The notes: a model not told the origin generated them from the letters alone. Shown: positions 8,934 to 19,592, numbered from the stretch's first letter. The stretch: 55,630 nucleotides of DNA from Fidelibacterota bacterium (GCA_028338895.1 JAOLAV010000004.1:1-55630), one strand, 5' to 3'. Program-made: numbers and translations.

Positions 8934-11900
8934 ATGAAATATCTTAATTACATGACTGCTGGACTGCTTTTAGCTTCCAGTTTATATGCGAAAGATCTTC
9001 CAGAAAATAATTCTTGGAGCAACTTACGATTTTCTCCAAAACTTGCTGCAGATAACCCAGCATATTCCTTGATTAATATCGGGAATTTTGGGTATTGGCA
9101 AAAATCTGATGCTACATCAGCTCATACTCCAAGTGCTGGAAGTGGTGGTATCTATCCTAGAGGGACTGCTGCTAATGTCTACCTTGATGGTGTTTTAGTC
9201 GGTGGATATACGGATTCAGATAATGATGGTACGGGTGATTTATTACATGTATCGGGATCTATTTATACAAATGGTCTAGTCTCTGGATATATTGATGATG
9301 TAACGGGGAATCTAACTACTGGTGATGATGTAAGGCTATATCGTATCAGAAAAGGATGGGAAACACTTACGTACGATCAAGTGAGAGTTGATGCTGCTGA
9401 AATGAATGAAACAACGGTTTCTGGAGTTTCTGATGCTCAAATTCAAGCTATTTTAGATCAATATGAAGAAGATTGGAATAATTGGCCTACTCACTTAGGT
9501 GCTCCTTTTTATGATTTAGATAACGATGGTCTTTATGAGCCTTTGGGCTATGCTGATGCTGTGACTGGTGAGATGGTATATGAAACACCGGGTATTGCAG
9601 ATGCAGATCAGGTCATCTGGTATGTGGCTACTGACGCAGATGTTGGAGCTACCGCTTCTTTATATGGTACAGATCCAATTGGCTTAGAAATGCAGTTTAC
9701 GCTCTGGGGATATAATCAGCCAGGCGCTGCACTAGGGCAAATAATATTTAAAAATATACGTCTGATTAATAAAGGTTCTAAAAACCTTTCTGATGCATAT
9801 ATTTCATTATGGTGTGATCCAGATATCGGAGATTACACAAATGACTTTGTAGGTGTGGACACTTCTACAAGTATGATGTTTGGATACAATGGTGTTGCCG
9901 ATGACGGTGACTATGCCGCTTTTGGTCTCGCACCAGCTGCTGTTGGTTACGACTTTTTTGCAGGTCCAATTGTTGAAAGTGCTGGTGATACAGCAATTTT
10001 TAATTTGAAAAAGCGACCTGGCTTTAGAAATTTACCAGCTTCTAGTTTTGGCTATTTTGTTGCTGGTGGTGAATATTCTGATCCTAGTCCATATGGTGAT
10101 GTTACCTCCGCTCAAAGATATTATAATTTAATGAGAGGTTTTACTCCTGCTATTGATCTGGAAAATCCAGATCCTTGGACAAACTCTGATGGAACTGTTA
10201 CAAAGTTTCCTTTAGCTGGAGATCCTGTTGCTGGAACTGGTGAACTTGATTCTGGTCCAGCTGATAGACGTATGTTGATTAATGCTGGTCCTTTTGTATT
10301 GGCAGTTGGAGACACACAGGATATAGTTACCGCTGTAATTGGCGGAATAGGTGATACTTATTTAACCTCTGTTACTGATGTCAAAAATACTGATTTAGTA
10401 GCTCAAACATTATTTGATGATCTTTTTTCATCGGTTCCTTCTGCACCACCAGCACCAGTAGTTATTGCTACAGCTTTTGAAGAGCAGGTTCTATTAGACT
10501 GGTCTGGTTCTGTATCTGTGCAAGCAACAGAAAGTTCAGTTGTTTCAGGATATGCATTCCAAGGTTACAATGTTTATCAGCTTCCTAGCGCCACATCAAC
10601 TGTTGGTGATGCCGTACGTATTGGAACTTTTGATTTAAATGATGGTGTTCAGACAATTATGGGTAATGTTTTTATCCCTGAATATGGTCAGTCTGTTGAA
10701 ATTCCGGTTCAATATGGTCTTGACAAAGGTGTGAAAAGACAAATAGTCATTTCAAAAGACTATTTAACAGGTGGCCCACTTTATGTTGGCTCAGAATACT
10801 TTTTTGCAGTAAGTGCTTATAATTATAATGCCGAACCTCCTTTGATTGAGGATAAAGCACTTGAAACAGCTCTTACTCCTATTCCTGTTAAATTAACTCC
10901 TGCTGGTTTCGGAAAAACTTATACATCTGCGGCTGGAGATGGACTTGAGATAACTCATACTGGACCTGGACAAGGTGCAGTTTCTGCTACGGTAACAAAC
11001 CCAGCAGAGCTTACTGGTGATTCATATCGTGTCTCTTTTACTCAAGATACTTCCTATGTTCATTATAATGGTGAAACTATAAGTGGTGACTTGTGGAGTT
11101 TGACTAATACGACAACAAATGAGGTATTAGTACCATTCTTTAAGCAAGCTGCTGACCAAAATGATGTTGATCAACCGATTGCCCAAGGATTGCAAGTTGT
11201 TGTTAGTGGCCCCGCTCCTCAGACAATCATTGAGATTGATGAATATTCATCATGGCCGAGTTCTGAAACTCTTGTAGATGGAACAACGGATTCTCATTTA
11301 TCACCAAGTCTTTCACAGTCAGGGATGATATGGGATAATAGAGCTGGAGCCGTTAATCAGCCATCTTATGCTAGAGATTATGATCGTTTTGATTATTGGG
11401 GTTTTGATGATGTGATTATTGACTTTGGTGATTCTTCTCTTAGTTGGGAGTATTACTCTGGTTGGTTGCATACCGATTCATCGGATGCCTCTAGCCCTAC
11501 ATATGGAGATCCTGTTTATCAGCCATTTGCCATGTATCGCGTGAAGCCATTTGGTGGAGATACACTTAGGTTATTTGCTGGAGTCTGGGATAGTAACAAT
11601 GATGGTCATTGGAGTGTTAATTCAGAAGCTGACCCAGATGCACCGGGAGAACTTATATATGACTGGGTTACACCAACGTTTGGAGTTGAGTCATGGGAAC
11701 CTATTTATGCTGTTCAAGGTTATAATAAAGATGGATCAGAAAGAAGCTATAACCCTGACTCTGTTAACGCTTATATTGCATATGGAAAAGGACAAACCAT
11801 TGATGGTGAATTTTATGATGGTCTAAATCTATCCGCTAACTCAGCATGGGGTGCATCTCCTGGTGAGTTTGCATATCCTTTTGTTACCGCAACGCTTTTT

Positions 11901-12446
11901 GGTTGTTACTATGGACCAAATGAAGCGGGTAGTTATGTAGATGGTTCTGCTGCTGGTGGAGCATCATCCCTTCCGAAAGCTGGTAACTATGATAAAACAG
12001 GTACAATGTTAACTGTTGATCATTATTTTAAGTTTCAAACAGCGAAAGGGAATACCGCAACTGATATTTTTGAGTTTACATCTGTCGCACCAACAGCATC
12101 AGATGATAAGATAAAATCAGATTTAGAGATGATTAATGTATTTCCAAATCCTTATTACGCTGCTAATGAACAAGAAACTAGTAGATTTGATAATTTCGTT
12201 ACCTTTAGCCATCTACCGGATGATGGAACGGATGTTCATATCAAAATATATTCAATTGATGGTGTTCTTGTTAGAAAAATGGAACATAACTCAACGGCGA
12301 GTCAATATGTGAAGTGGGATTTGAGAAATGGAAGCGGACTTCCTGTTGGAAGTGGACCATACGTTGTAAATATTCTTACCGATCATGGCGAGAAGATTCT
12401 AAAGCTTTACATTGTTCAGCGTAATCAAGTCGTCCAGTACTATTAA
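8934..12446 (+). CDS. Large secreted protein with T9SS/FlgD-like C-terminal sorting domain
   Basis: Signal peptide; C-terminus INVFPNPYYAANEQETSRFDNFVTFSHLPDDGTDVHIKIYSIDGVLVRKMEHN...YVVNILTDHGEKILKLYIVQ resembles FCB-group secretion tails. Confidence 0.8.
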   Translation: MKYLNYMTAGLLLASSLYAKDLPENNSWSNLRFSPKLAADNPAYSLINIGNFGYWQKSDATSAHTPSAGSGGIYPRGTAANVYLDGVLVGGYTDSDNDGTGDLLHVSGSIYTNGLVSGYIDDVTGNLTTGDDVRLYRIRKGWETLTYDQVRVDAAEMNETTVSGVSDAQIQAILDQYEEDWNNWPTHLGAPFYDLDNDGLYEPLGYADAVTGEMVYETPGIADADQVIWYVATDADVGATASLYGTDPIGLEMQFTLWGYNQPGAALGQIIFKNIRLINKGSKNLSDAYISLWCDPDIGDYTNDFVGVDTSTSMMFGYNGVADDGDYAAFGLAPAAVGYDFFAGPIVESAGDTAIFNLKKRPGFRNLPASSFGYFVAGGEYSDPSPYGDVTSAQRYYNLMRGFTPAIDLENPDPWTNSDGTVTKFPLAGDPVAGTGELDSGPADRRMLINAGPFVLAVGDTQDIVTAVIGGIGDTYLTSVTDVKNTDLVAQTLFDDLFSSVPSAPPAPVVIATAFEEQVLLDWSGSVSVQATESSVVSGYAFQGYNVYQLPSATSTVGDAVRIGTFDLNDGVQTIMGNVFIPEYGQSVEIPVQYGLDKGVKRQIVISKDYLTGGPLYVGSEYFFAVSAYNYNAEPPLIEDKALETALTPIPVKLTPAGFGKTYTSAAGDGLEITHTGPGQGAVSATVTNPAELTGDSYRVSFTQDTSYVHYNGETISGDLWSLTNTTTNEVLVPFFKQAADQNDVDQPIAQGLQVVVSGPAPQTIIEIDEYSSWPSSETLVDGTTDSHLSPSLSQSGMIWDNRAGAVNQPSYARDYDRFDYWGFDDVIIDFGDSSLSWEYYSGWLHTDSSDASSPTYGDPVYQPFAMYRVKPFGGDTLRLFAGVWDSNNDGHWSVNSEADPDAPGELIYDWVTPTFGVESWEPIYAVQGYNKDGSERSYNPDSVNAYIAYGKGQTIDGEFYDGLNLSANSAWGASPGEFAYPFVTATLFGCYYGPNEAGSYVDGSAAGGASSLPKAGNYDKTGTMLTVDHYFKFQTAKGNTATDIFEFTSVAPTASDDKIKSDLEMINVFPNPYYAANEQETSRFDNFVTFSHLPDDGTDVHIKIYSIDGVLVRKMEHNSTASQYVKWDLRNGSGLPVGSGPYVVNILTDHGEKILKLYIVQRNQVVQYY

Positions 12447-12472
12447 ACAAATTCGATAACGGAGATATAAAA

Positions 12473-13486
12473 ATGATTAAAACACTTAAAATAGTTTTAC
12501 CATCGGTATTAGCTCTAGGAGTACTGTTCGGTGGTGATGAGTCTAGGATTGGTACAAGTGGTGGAAACCAAGTACTTGTTCCTGTAGGCGCAAGAGGTAT
12601 AGCTATGGCTGGATCCGAGCGAGTTTTTTCAGGAGGACTTGAGTCTATTTATTGGAACCCTGCTGGACTTGCAAGGAATACAAATACTTCAGCATTAGCA
12701 ACTAGTATGGACATGTTTGGTGATGTTGGTGTTAACTACTTTGGAGTTTCATCTAGTGTTGGACAAACCGGTGCACTTGGTGTAACGGTTAAAACAATTG
12801 ATATGGGTGATATTCCTGTAACAACTGTCCAGGATATGGATGGTGTTGGAGGAGGTACTTACAAACCTACTCTTTCAACATTTGGACTAACATATGCAAA
12901 TGCATTCTCAGATCGTGCTTTTTTTGGAGTTACGGGTAAATTAGTTTATGAGAGTATTCCTCGTGCTAGTGCATCAGCATTAGCTCTTGATATCGGTGTT
13001 CAATATACAGGTTTTGCTAATATTGAGGGGTTAGGACTTGCTCTAGCTTTAATGAATATTGGTACGGATATGAATTATAGTGGAAGTGGTTTAACGACTC
13101 AAGCTACTGGTTCAGATGGTGTTCAAGATTTTTATAATTCTGAAGCATCTCATGATAAATTACCATCAACCTATAATATGTCTTTATCGTATAGTGTATC
13201 AGGTGCCATCCTTGGAATGACATACACAAGTCATAATTTTTCTTATGATGAATTAAATTTTGGTGCAGAGTATACTATAAATGATATGATTTATCTTAGG
13301 GGTGGTCTTACTTCAGCACTGCTTGAAGAGGACTCAGCTAATAAAGATGAAACTTTATTCAGCACAAATTTTGGTGCTGGTTTAAAATATGCTCTTTATG
13401 GTGTTAACATGGTCGTTGATTATACTTATAGAGGTACAGACTCGTTTGATCCTAGTAGCGTTCTTAGTTTGGGATTATTGTTCTAA
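12473..13486 (+). CDS. PorV/PorQ family outer-membrane protein
   Basis: GTSGGNQVLVPVGARGIAMAGSERVFSGGLESIYWNPAGLARN signature and beta-barrel strands; follows the secreted-protein gene. Confidence 0.85.
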   Translation: MIKTLKIVLPSVLALGVLFGGDESRIGTSGGNQVLVPVGARGIAMAGSERVFSGGLESIYWNPAGLARNTNTSALATSMDMFGDVGVNYFGVSSSVGQTGALGVTVKTIDMGDIPVTTVQDMDGVGGGTYKPTLSTFGLTYANAFSDRAFFGVTGKLVYESIPRASASALALDIGVQYTGFANIEGLGLALALMNIGTDMNYSGSGLTTQATGSDGVQDFYNSEASHDKLPSTYNMSLSYSVSGAILGMTYTSHNFSYDELNFGAEYTINDMIYLRGGLTSALLEEDSANKDETLFSTNFGAGLKYALYGVNMVVDYTYRGTDSFDPSSVLSLGLLF

Positions 13487-13503
13487 ATTTTATTGATTAA
13501 AAG

Positions 13504-13536
13504 AAAAAAGGGTAGATTTATCTACCCTTTTTTTTT
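13504..13536. terminator. Bidirectional intrinsic terminator
   Basis: AAAAAAGGGTAGA-TTTA-TCTACCCTTTTTT between convergent genes. Confidence 0.85.
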
Positions 13537-14263
13537 AATTAAAAATACGAGTTAACATATTAAATAATTCAGGATTACTCATATTACGACCTAAATATAT
13601 TTCTTCTTTATCTCGCTGGAGAATCATTTCCCAATGTAAATGTGATCCAGATTTTGAACCTAGTGTACTCTCTCTCATCCCAGTATTGCCGGATTTACCT
13701 ATTATTTGACCCGCTTTAATTTGTTCCCCAGGTTTTATTTTCTTTTTTATATGTGAAAGGTGTGCATATATAGTTATGACTCTAAACCCAGGTATTAAAT
13801 CAAAACCATGATCTAAAAAAACAGCTTTTCCAAGAAGGATACTATTAAAAATATCAGATGGAGTATTTCCAACTTTTGCGCTAGCATCGAGCATAGTCTC
13901 TCTAAAATCAGCAGGAACCTCTTTATAATAAGTATCCGACCTAACGATAATACCATCCGCAACAGCTCTTACAGGAGTACCCCAATTAGCAAAAAAATCT
14001 ATACCACGATGTATTCCATTACGATAGTCTCTTGGTGCGTTGGGTAGTCTCATAGATCTTTTAGGAACCATTACTCCCTCGCAAGGTAAAATTAATTTTA
14101 AGGAGTCTACCCATTCAGGTTTAAAGTCCTCTATAATTTGTGTAATAGATGTATCCTTCTTTGAAATAGTAGAAAGAAGATAAAGTGCAGAGTTTTTTGA
14201 TTGTTCCGAGGTTTGAGAAAATAAAAAATTTCCCATGATGAGAAAAAATAGAGTTTTATTCAT
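13535..14263 (-). CDS. M23 family metallopeptidase (LytM domain)
   Basis: NGIHRGIDFFANWGTPVRAVADGIIVRSD, KAGQIIGKSGNTGMRESTLGSKSGSHLHWEM. Confidence 0.85.
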   Translation of the reverse strand: MNKTLFFLIMGNFLFSQTSEQSKNSALYLLSTISKKDTSITQIIEDFKPEWVDSLKLILPCEGVMVPKRSMRLPNAPRDYRNGIHRGIDFFANWGTPVRAVADGIIVRSDTYYKEVPADFRETMLDASAKVGNTPSDIFNSILLGKAVFLDHGFDLIPGFRVITIYAHLSHIKKKIKPGEQIKAGQIIGKSGNTGMRESTLGSKSGSHLHWEMILQRDKEEIYLGRNMSNPELFNMLTRIFN

Positions 14264-14686
14264 TTATTTTAGAAGAGAATTTAATCCCTCAAGGCAGGTC
14301 TCTATTGGATTTCCAGTGAAGGACTTTATGTCTTTTCCATTTATAATTGAATTTTTTTCATTTGTTCCAAAAGAAAACGGATTTGAAAAATAAATTATAG
14401 ATGTTTTAAGACTGATAACTTTTAAGGTTTCGTATATATTGTAATTATTTCTTGCCCAAGATGTTGGAATGAGAAGTAATCCTTCAGCCCAACTTCTATT
14501 TCTTTGAAGAAAGTTTAGAGCTTGAAATTCTTTATGTGTTTGTAGAATTTTCAAATTTACGTTTTTAGAACGAAGGTCCAATCTAATAGCTTTATTTAAT
14601 TTAGCTAAAGTTAGTTTCTCTGTATTTTGAGATGATTTTAAGCCTAATAAGTTCATATTAGGACCTTGTAAAATTAAAATATTCAT
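14264..14686 (-). CDS. Degenerate type II 3-dehydroquinate dehydratase (AroQ)-like protein, probably not catalytic
   Basis: MNILILQGPNMNLLG retained; other AroQ active-site blocks substituted. Confidence 0.65.
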   Translation of the reverse strand: MNILILQGPNMNLLGLKSSQNTEKLTLAKLNKAIRLDLRSKNVNLKILQTHKEFQALNFLQRNRSWAEGLLLIPTSWARNNYNIYETLKVISLKTSIIYFSNPFSFGTNEKNSIINGKDIKSFTGNPIETCLEGLNSLLK

Positions 14687-15072
14687 TTTAGTGGAATTAA
14701 GTTCCCTAAAATATAACCAAGTATAATTCCGATCAGAAGTGCTAGAGTGACAATCCTTCCTTTCCCCAATTCTGTTGCATAACCTTTTTTAATTGCTAAA
14801 CCAGAAACAATAGTACCCAATGCATTTAATATCCAAAAAATAGGTATTGAAATAGCTTTTATTATTAGTGGCCCAATTATTGGAATCGTAGCAATTAACG
14901 CACTTAGGCCAACAAATATTTCCGTAAAAATTGTGATAGTAAAAGTAATGAAAATGATTATTTTTTTGTCTACTCCAAAATAAAGAGCAAATCCAATGAA
15001 AAAAGTTGTTAACAACCAGCCAAGATATTTTTTTCTATATTTTTTTAAACGTGAATATTTATGCGAAACCAA
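14683..15072 (-). CDS. Hypothetical multi-pass membrane protein
   Basis: 129 aa with several hydrophobic segments; ATG overlap with downstream gene. Confidence 0.6.
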   Translation of the reverse strand: MVSHKYSRLKKYRKKYLGWLLTTFFIGFALYFGVDKKIIIFITFTITIFTEIFVGLSALIATIPIIGPLIIKAISIPIFWILNALGTIVSGLAIKKGYATELGKGRIVTLALLIGIILGYILGNLIPLK

Positions 15073-15088
15073 TTTTAAACTTTTATTT

Positions 15089-15508
15089 TTAATTAATTTT
15101 ATATTTTAAAATTGTACTACTTGCATAGAAACTGTCTGATTCAGTTTCTGAGGTTATAATCGATAATTCTTTATTTTTAATTGTGAATGAGCCAAATGTT
15201 GTATCCTTATCGACAATAATCGTAATAAAATTATCGTCTGAAGACCAAAAACCATTACCTTCTTTTTTTATGCCATCATTCATCACATTATATTTTATTA
15301 AATTTGAATCTCTAAAGGATAGTGTTTCGAGGTTCTTTTTATCCTTATAAACGATAGTTATTTCCTCTCGTGGTGATTTGGTAATTGTAGTCATTGACTC
15401 AAAATACCAGGTACCAATTAATTGTTGATTATTATCTTGAGCAATTAATGAAAGGAAAGTGATAAAAAAAACAAGATATTTAAATATACTTTTATAGATA
15501 TGCATCAA
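15089..15508 (-). CDS. Hypothetical secreted lipocalin-like protein
   Basis: Signal peptide then QQLIGTWYFESMTTI, GFWSSDDNFITI. Confidence 0.5.
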   Translation of the reverse strand: MMHIYKSIFKYLVFFITFLSLIAQDNNQQLIGTWYFESMTTITKSPREEITIVYKDKKNLETLSFRDSNLIKYNVMNDGIKKEGNGFWSSDDNFITIIVDKDTTFGSFTIKNKELSIITSETESDSFYASSTILKYKIN

Positions 15509-15532
15509 AACTTTCCTATTTTTTTAAATTTA

Positions 15533-16246
15533 CTAAATCCTTTTATTTTCAACAATTTTTATATCTATGTTAAAAGGAGATACTTTAATTTTCATTAAAA
15601 TTATTTTTTTCTTCTTTTTAGATACCCATATTTCTTTTACCTGGTTATTTTGATCTAAGTAACTACTTAAAAAATCAACTTGTTCAAATAAACTACTTTC
15701 ACGCTCAGGTATGTCTATATCTAAACGATAGTGATCACACATAATAGAATCATTGTTGACAAAAATATTTGTTGAATCAGACCAAATAAAACGCGCTCTT
15801 CCAAGTTCCCCAATGGACTCATAATTAAACCATTTAGTATCAAATGAAGATGTATTTTTTGTTTCGAGTATTGAAATTAATGTGAAAAAGTTATGTACTG
15901 AGTTCTTTAAAAAAAGAGTATCTTTTTTATTATAAATTAAATTATAGGAAGAATCGGTTTGTGCGTCATATACTATATCAAAATCTAATTGATTTATATC
16001 ATAATTATATTTTTCTAAAAAAAAAGTCGAAGAGTCATAATTAGTCAAATAATTATTTTTCGCAGGAAATAATAAGTCTGCTATACCGCGACTTTGTAAT
16101 TCGAATCTTTTCTCACCTGAATTTTTTGTTGTTATCTCTATATTTGCTATGGTATACCCAAGCACTGAAACAGTATAAGATTGGGAGTAAAGAACACTAA
16201 ATAATAAAAGAATATTAATTGATATAAAGCGGTTTATTGTTTCCAT
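15533..16246 (-). CDS. Hypothetical exported protein, DUF3108-like
   Basis: METINRFISINILLLFSVLYSQSYTVSVLGYTIANIEI; start at 16246 preferred because of the signal peptide and short overlap with the GT2 gene. Confidence 0.55.
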   Translation of the reverse strand: METINRFISINILLLFSVLYSQSYTVSVLGYTIANIEITTKNSGEKRFELQSRGIADLLFPAKNNYLTNYDSSTFFLEKYNYDINQLDFDIVYDAQTDSSYNLIYNKKDTLFLKNSVHNFFTLISILETKNTSSFDTKWFNYESIGELGRARFIWSDSTNIFVNNDSIMCDHYRLDIDIPERESSLFEQVDFLSSYLDQNNQVKEIWVSKKKKKIILMKIKVSPFNIDIKIVENKRI

Positions 16247-17322
16247 GTAAATTTTTCTTTTAAACCTAAAATAGAAATAAGTGGAATATAAAATGGTTGA
16301 ATTATTGACCAAATTAAAAAAGGAATAAAACTTATATTGGTATTAAACAGTTTTGAACCAAAAAAGAGTACTAGACCATCACAAATTAATTTTAATAAAA
16401 ATAAAGAAATCAAAAACTGATTGGTTAGAAGCGAAATTAAAATATTACAATTAATTAAAAGTGTACTTAATAAAAAAGAAAAAAAGAAAAAGTTTCCTCG
16501 GAAATTTAGTTTTGCATTTGAAGACCATCGTATTCTTTGGTTTATAAAACCTTTTACTGTTTTCATTGGCTCCGTCTCTACGAACGAATTTTTATCAATA
16601 TTTATAATTCCTTTTCTAAATTTAGTTATAGATTGTACAAGGTACATATCATCACCAGAGATTTTTTCTTTAACGGGATTAAAGCCATCAATTATAGTGA
16701 AGTCATTTTTGAAGTAAGCCAAGTTTTGTCCAGATCCAGACCAAAACTGATTCCAACCTCCAGCACCAGCATTCGCTGCCATAATACCTAAAAAATCAAT
16801 CTTCTGGTAATTTTCAAAAAATAAACTCCCTTTAATTTTTGAATATCCAATAGAGATAGAATTATTGTTAATAACGCTATAAGCCATACTCGAAACCCAG
16901 AGATGCCCAACTCTACAATCAGCATCCGTTGATACAATAATATCTCCAACCGCTGAATCAATTCCAATTGTCAATGCATGTTTTTTGGGGGTCATTTCCA
17001 ATGACTTTTCAGTAATACTGATATAATTAATAAAACCATAATCACCTGAAGCTTTATCTAATATTGCTTTTGTTTGATCTGAAGAACGATCATCAATGAA
17101 TATTATTTCTAACTTATTAAGCGGATACTCTTGATTAACTAAATCATGAATTAAATCAGGTAAATTTTTCTCTTCATTCCTTGCTGCAATAACAACAGAG
17201 ACTTTTGGAAGCTCTTTTGATAAAGAAATTTCAGATAAATCATGTCTAAATAATCCTGTAATTATAAATATTATAAATAAAGAATATAGGACAGCGCAGA
17301 TAAGTGTGACTAGATAGAACAA
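16234..17322 (-). CDS. Family 2 glycosyltransferase, membrane-associated
   Basis: PKVSVVIAARNEEKNLPDLIHDL, IIFIDDRSSDQT, VSTDADC, QRIRWSSNAK; C-terminal TM helices. Confidence 0.88.
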   Translation of the reverse strand: MFYLVTLICAVLYSLFIIFIITGLFRHDLSEISLSKELPKVSVVIAARNEEKNLPDLIHDLVNQEYPLNKLEIIFIDDRSSDQTKAILDKASGDYGFINYISITEKSLEMTPKKHALTIGIDSAVGDIIVSTDADCRVGHLWVSSMAYSVINNNSISIGYSKIKGSLFFENYQKIDFLGIMAANAGAGGWNQFWSGSGQNLAYFKNDFTIIDGFNPVKEKISGDDMYLVQSITKFRKGIINIDKNSFVETEPMKTVKGFINQRIRWSSNAKLNFRGNFFFFSFLLSTLLINCNILISLLTNQFLISLFLLKLICDGLVLFFGSKLFNTNISFIPFLIWSIIQPFYIPLISILGLKEKFTWKQ

Positions 17323-18693
17323 TTAAATATTTAAAAGTGATCCTGCAATAAAAAAATAGAGTAAAACACCTAGAATATCAATGCTAGTGGTAACAAATGG
17401 CCCAGTTGCAATAGCAGGGTCAATGTCTAACTTTCTGAGTATAAGGGGTGTAAAGGAGCCAACCGCTGTTGCTAGGAGCATAGAACAACAAATACTTAAA
17501 CCAACAACGACACCGAGCAAAGGATCTGTATCTATAAATTTAAAATTTGCAAAAAGACCAAGCAAAAGCCCGTAAAGACTTCCGAGGATTAGACCAACTC
17601 GTATTTCTTTGAATAAAATTTTAAATTCATTCCCAAGTTCAATTCTTCCTGTCGCCATTCCCCTAACAATAATAGTTGATGATTGAGTTCCAATATTACC
17701 ACCCATACCAATAATAACAGGTATAAAAGCTGCTAACGCAATAAAGCTTTCAAGCATGTACTCAAATCGACCAATAATAGAAGCGGCAATAATCCCGCCA
17801 ATCCAACTAGCAAAAAGCCAGGGGAGTCGAGCTTTTGCATTTTCCCAACTTGATTTTAATAATATTTCTCTGTCTTTACCTGCACCAGCCATTTGTAAAA
17901 AATCTTCAGTTGCTTCTTCTCTAATTACATCAACAACATCATCAACCGTAACAATTCCAAGTAGAAAATTATCTGAATCAACGACTGGAACAGCTAAATA
18001 GTTATATTGAGCGACAATTTGTGCAACATCTTCTTGATCTGTTTCTGGCCGAACAGTGTGTACTCTTTTTACCATGATTTCATTCAAAATTTTATCAGAG
18101 GGTGTTGTTGCTAAAGCTCTTAGAGATGCAACACCAACAAGGTTATCATCTTCATTCGTTATATATAAATAAAAAACCATTTCAGCATCTTTTTGATCCT
18201 GCAAAGCTTTAATTGCGTCACCACAAGTTGTATCTTGATATAATGTGAATACATCAGTTGTCATCATTGTTCCAGCTGAGTCTTCTGGGTAACCCATTAT
18301 CTCTTCAATTTCTTCTTTTTCTTCTATTTTTAAGAGGTCAATTACTGATTGAGATTGATTTTCTTTTAATATACCAAGTAGATAACTCTGGTCATTGGCT
18401 GAGGCATCCTGAATTAGGTTTACAATTTTCTCAGGTTTTTCAAGGTTTAATAGACTTGCGACCAAAGTGTCATCTAATTCAATTAAAAACTCCACGGTTT
18501 CATCACTTTTTGGCATAAGGTTGAAAACTTGCAGCTGCTCATCTTCATTAAAATATCTAAAGACAATTGCCAGGTCAGCGGGGTGTGTTTTTTTTATTAA
18601 TTTTATGAGATTTGTTTCTGCATTTCTCCGCAATAAACGGCTGAAGGTATCTTTGATAATTCTAATCTCATGTTTAAAGATCTCTTTTTTCAT
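17323..18693 (-). CDS. mgtE: Magnesium transporter MgtE
   Basis: MgtE_N domain, EEIMGYPEDSAGTMMTTD, CBS pair, IGMGGNIGTQSSTIIVRGMATG. Confidence 0.95.
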   Translation of the reverse strand: MKKEIFKHEIRIIKDTFSRLLRRNAETNLIKLIKKTHPADLAIVFRYFNEDEQLQVFNLMPKSDETVEFLIELDDTLVASLLNLEKPEKIVNLIQDASANDQSYLLGILKENQSQSVIDLLKIEEKEEIEEIMGYPEDSAGTMMTTDVFTLYQDTTCGDAIKALQDQKDAEMVFYLYITNEDDNLVGVASLRALATTPSDKILNEIMVKRVHTVRPETDQEDVAQIVAQYNYLAVPVVDSDNFLLGIVTVDDVVDVIREEATEDFLQMAGAGKDREILLKSSWENAKARLPWLFASWIGGIIAASIIGRFEYMLESFIALAAFIPVIIGMGGNIGTQSSTIIVRGMATGRIELGNEFKILFKEIRVGLILGSLYGLLLGLFANFKFIDTDPLLGVVVGLSICCSMLLATAVGSFTPLILRKLDIDPAIATGPFVTTSIDILGVLLYFFIAGSLLNI

Positions 18694-19484
18694 TTAGAGG
18701 AACCTTGATTTATACCTTTAAAACCGATAATAATAAATATTAACGCTAGGAACATTATCCATGGAGCGATGTGGCCTTTCCAAATATAAAAACTACTTTC
18801 ACTAATTTTAGTAAAAGAAAATATGAGTGCCATTGAATTATTTATTCCATGCAGAATTAATGAAGGAATAATTGAATTTGTCTTCCAAGCCAAAAAACCT
18901 AGAATAATACCTAAAATGTAAATTTGTGCAAACCAAAATGGATTCATATGAATAAAAGCAAAAATCATCGCTGTGACTAGAACCGATCGAGTAATATCTT
19001 TCCAATGTTTTTCTAAAATTTGTTGAAAAAAACCTCTGAAAAGTAACTCTTCACCTAGAGGGGCTATAATTGAAACAGCTATAAAAAGTAAAATAAATCC
19101 TAACAATGATTCTGGTCGAAGTAACCCATTTAGATCAACTACATATTCAGGAGCTTGGATAAAAACTTGAATTATTTTATCTAATTCATCTGAAAAAATT
19201 ATAATACCAAAAGATAATAAAATAGTGTTGTAAAGTGTTGAGATTGAAACTTTTTTAATTCTTAGCCTATCTAAAATAGGTTGTTTTTTAACCATTAAAA
19301 ACCATATCAGAGGGACAATCATAAAACTTTGGCCAATTATGAAAGAAAGGAATGTATATATTTTTTGAGGACTATCGGGATTGGATAATCCAATACCAAG
19401 GACTACTGCCCCCGCCATAAAAGCTGAAATTATGGATGCAATTACGATGAGAATTGCTGACTGAATAGTAAGGGTTTTATTCAT
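18690..19484 (-). CDS. CPBP family intramembrane metalloprotease
   Basis: EELLFRGFFQQ, AFIHMNPFWFAQIYILGIILGFL, ILHGINN. Confidence 0.88.
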   Translation of the reverse strand: MNKTLTIQSAILIVIASIISAFMAGAVVLGIGLSNPDSPQKIYTFLSFIIGQSFMIVPLIWFLMVKKQPILDRLRIKKVSISTLYNTILLSFGIIIFSDELDKIIQVFIQAPEYVVDLNGLLRPESLLGFILLFIAVSIIAPLGEELLFRGFFQQILEKHWKDITRSVLVTAMIFAFIHMNPFWFAQIYILGIILGFLAWKTNSIIPSLILHGINNSMALIFSFTKISESSFYIWKGHIAPWIMFLALIFIIIGFKGINQGSSK

Positions 19485-19592
19485 AAAAAAAGTCCTAACA
19501 ATAAATGTACTTTAATTTTTTTTAAATATTTTATACTAAAAAAACCGGTTAGAAATTACCAATTCTGTAAAATAGATGGATTGTTTTTCTTT

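Noticed and set aside
17381-18697. Several plus-strand ORFs opposite mgtE
   Set aside because: All lie antisense to a clearly conserved MgtE sequence; typical spurious ORFs.
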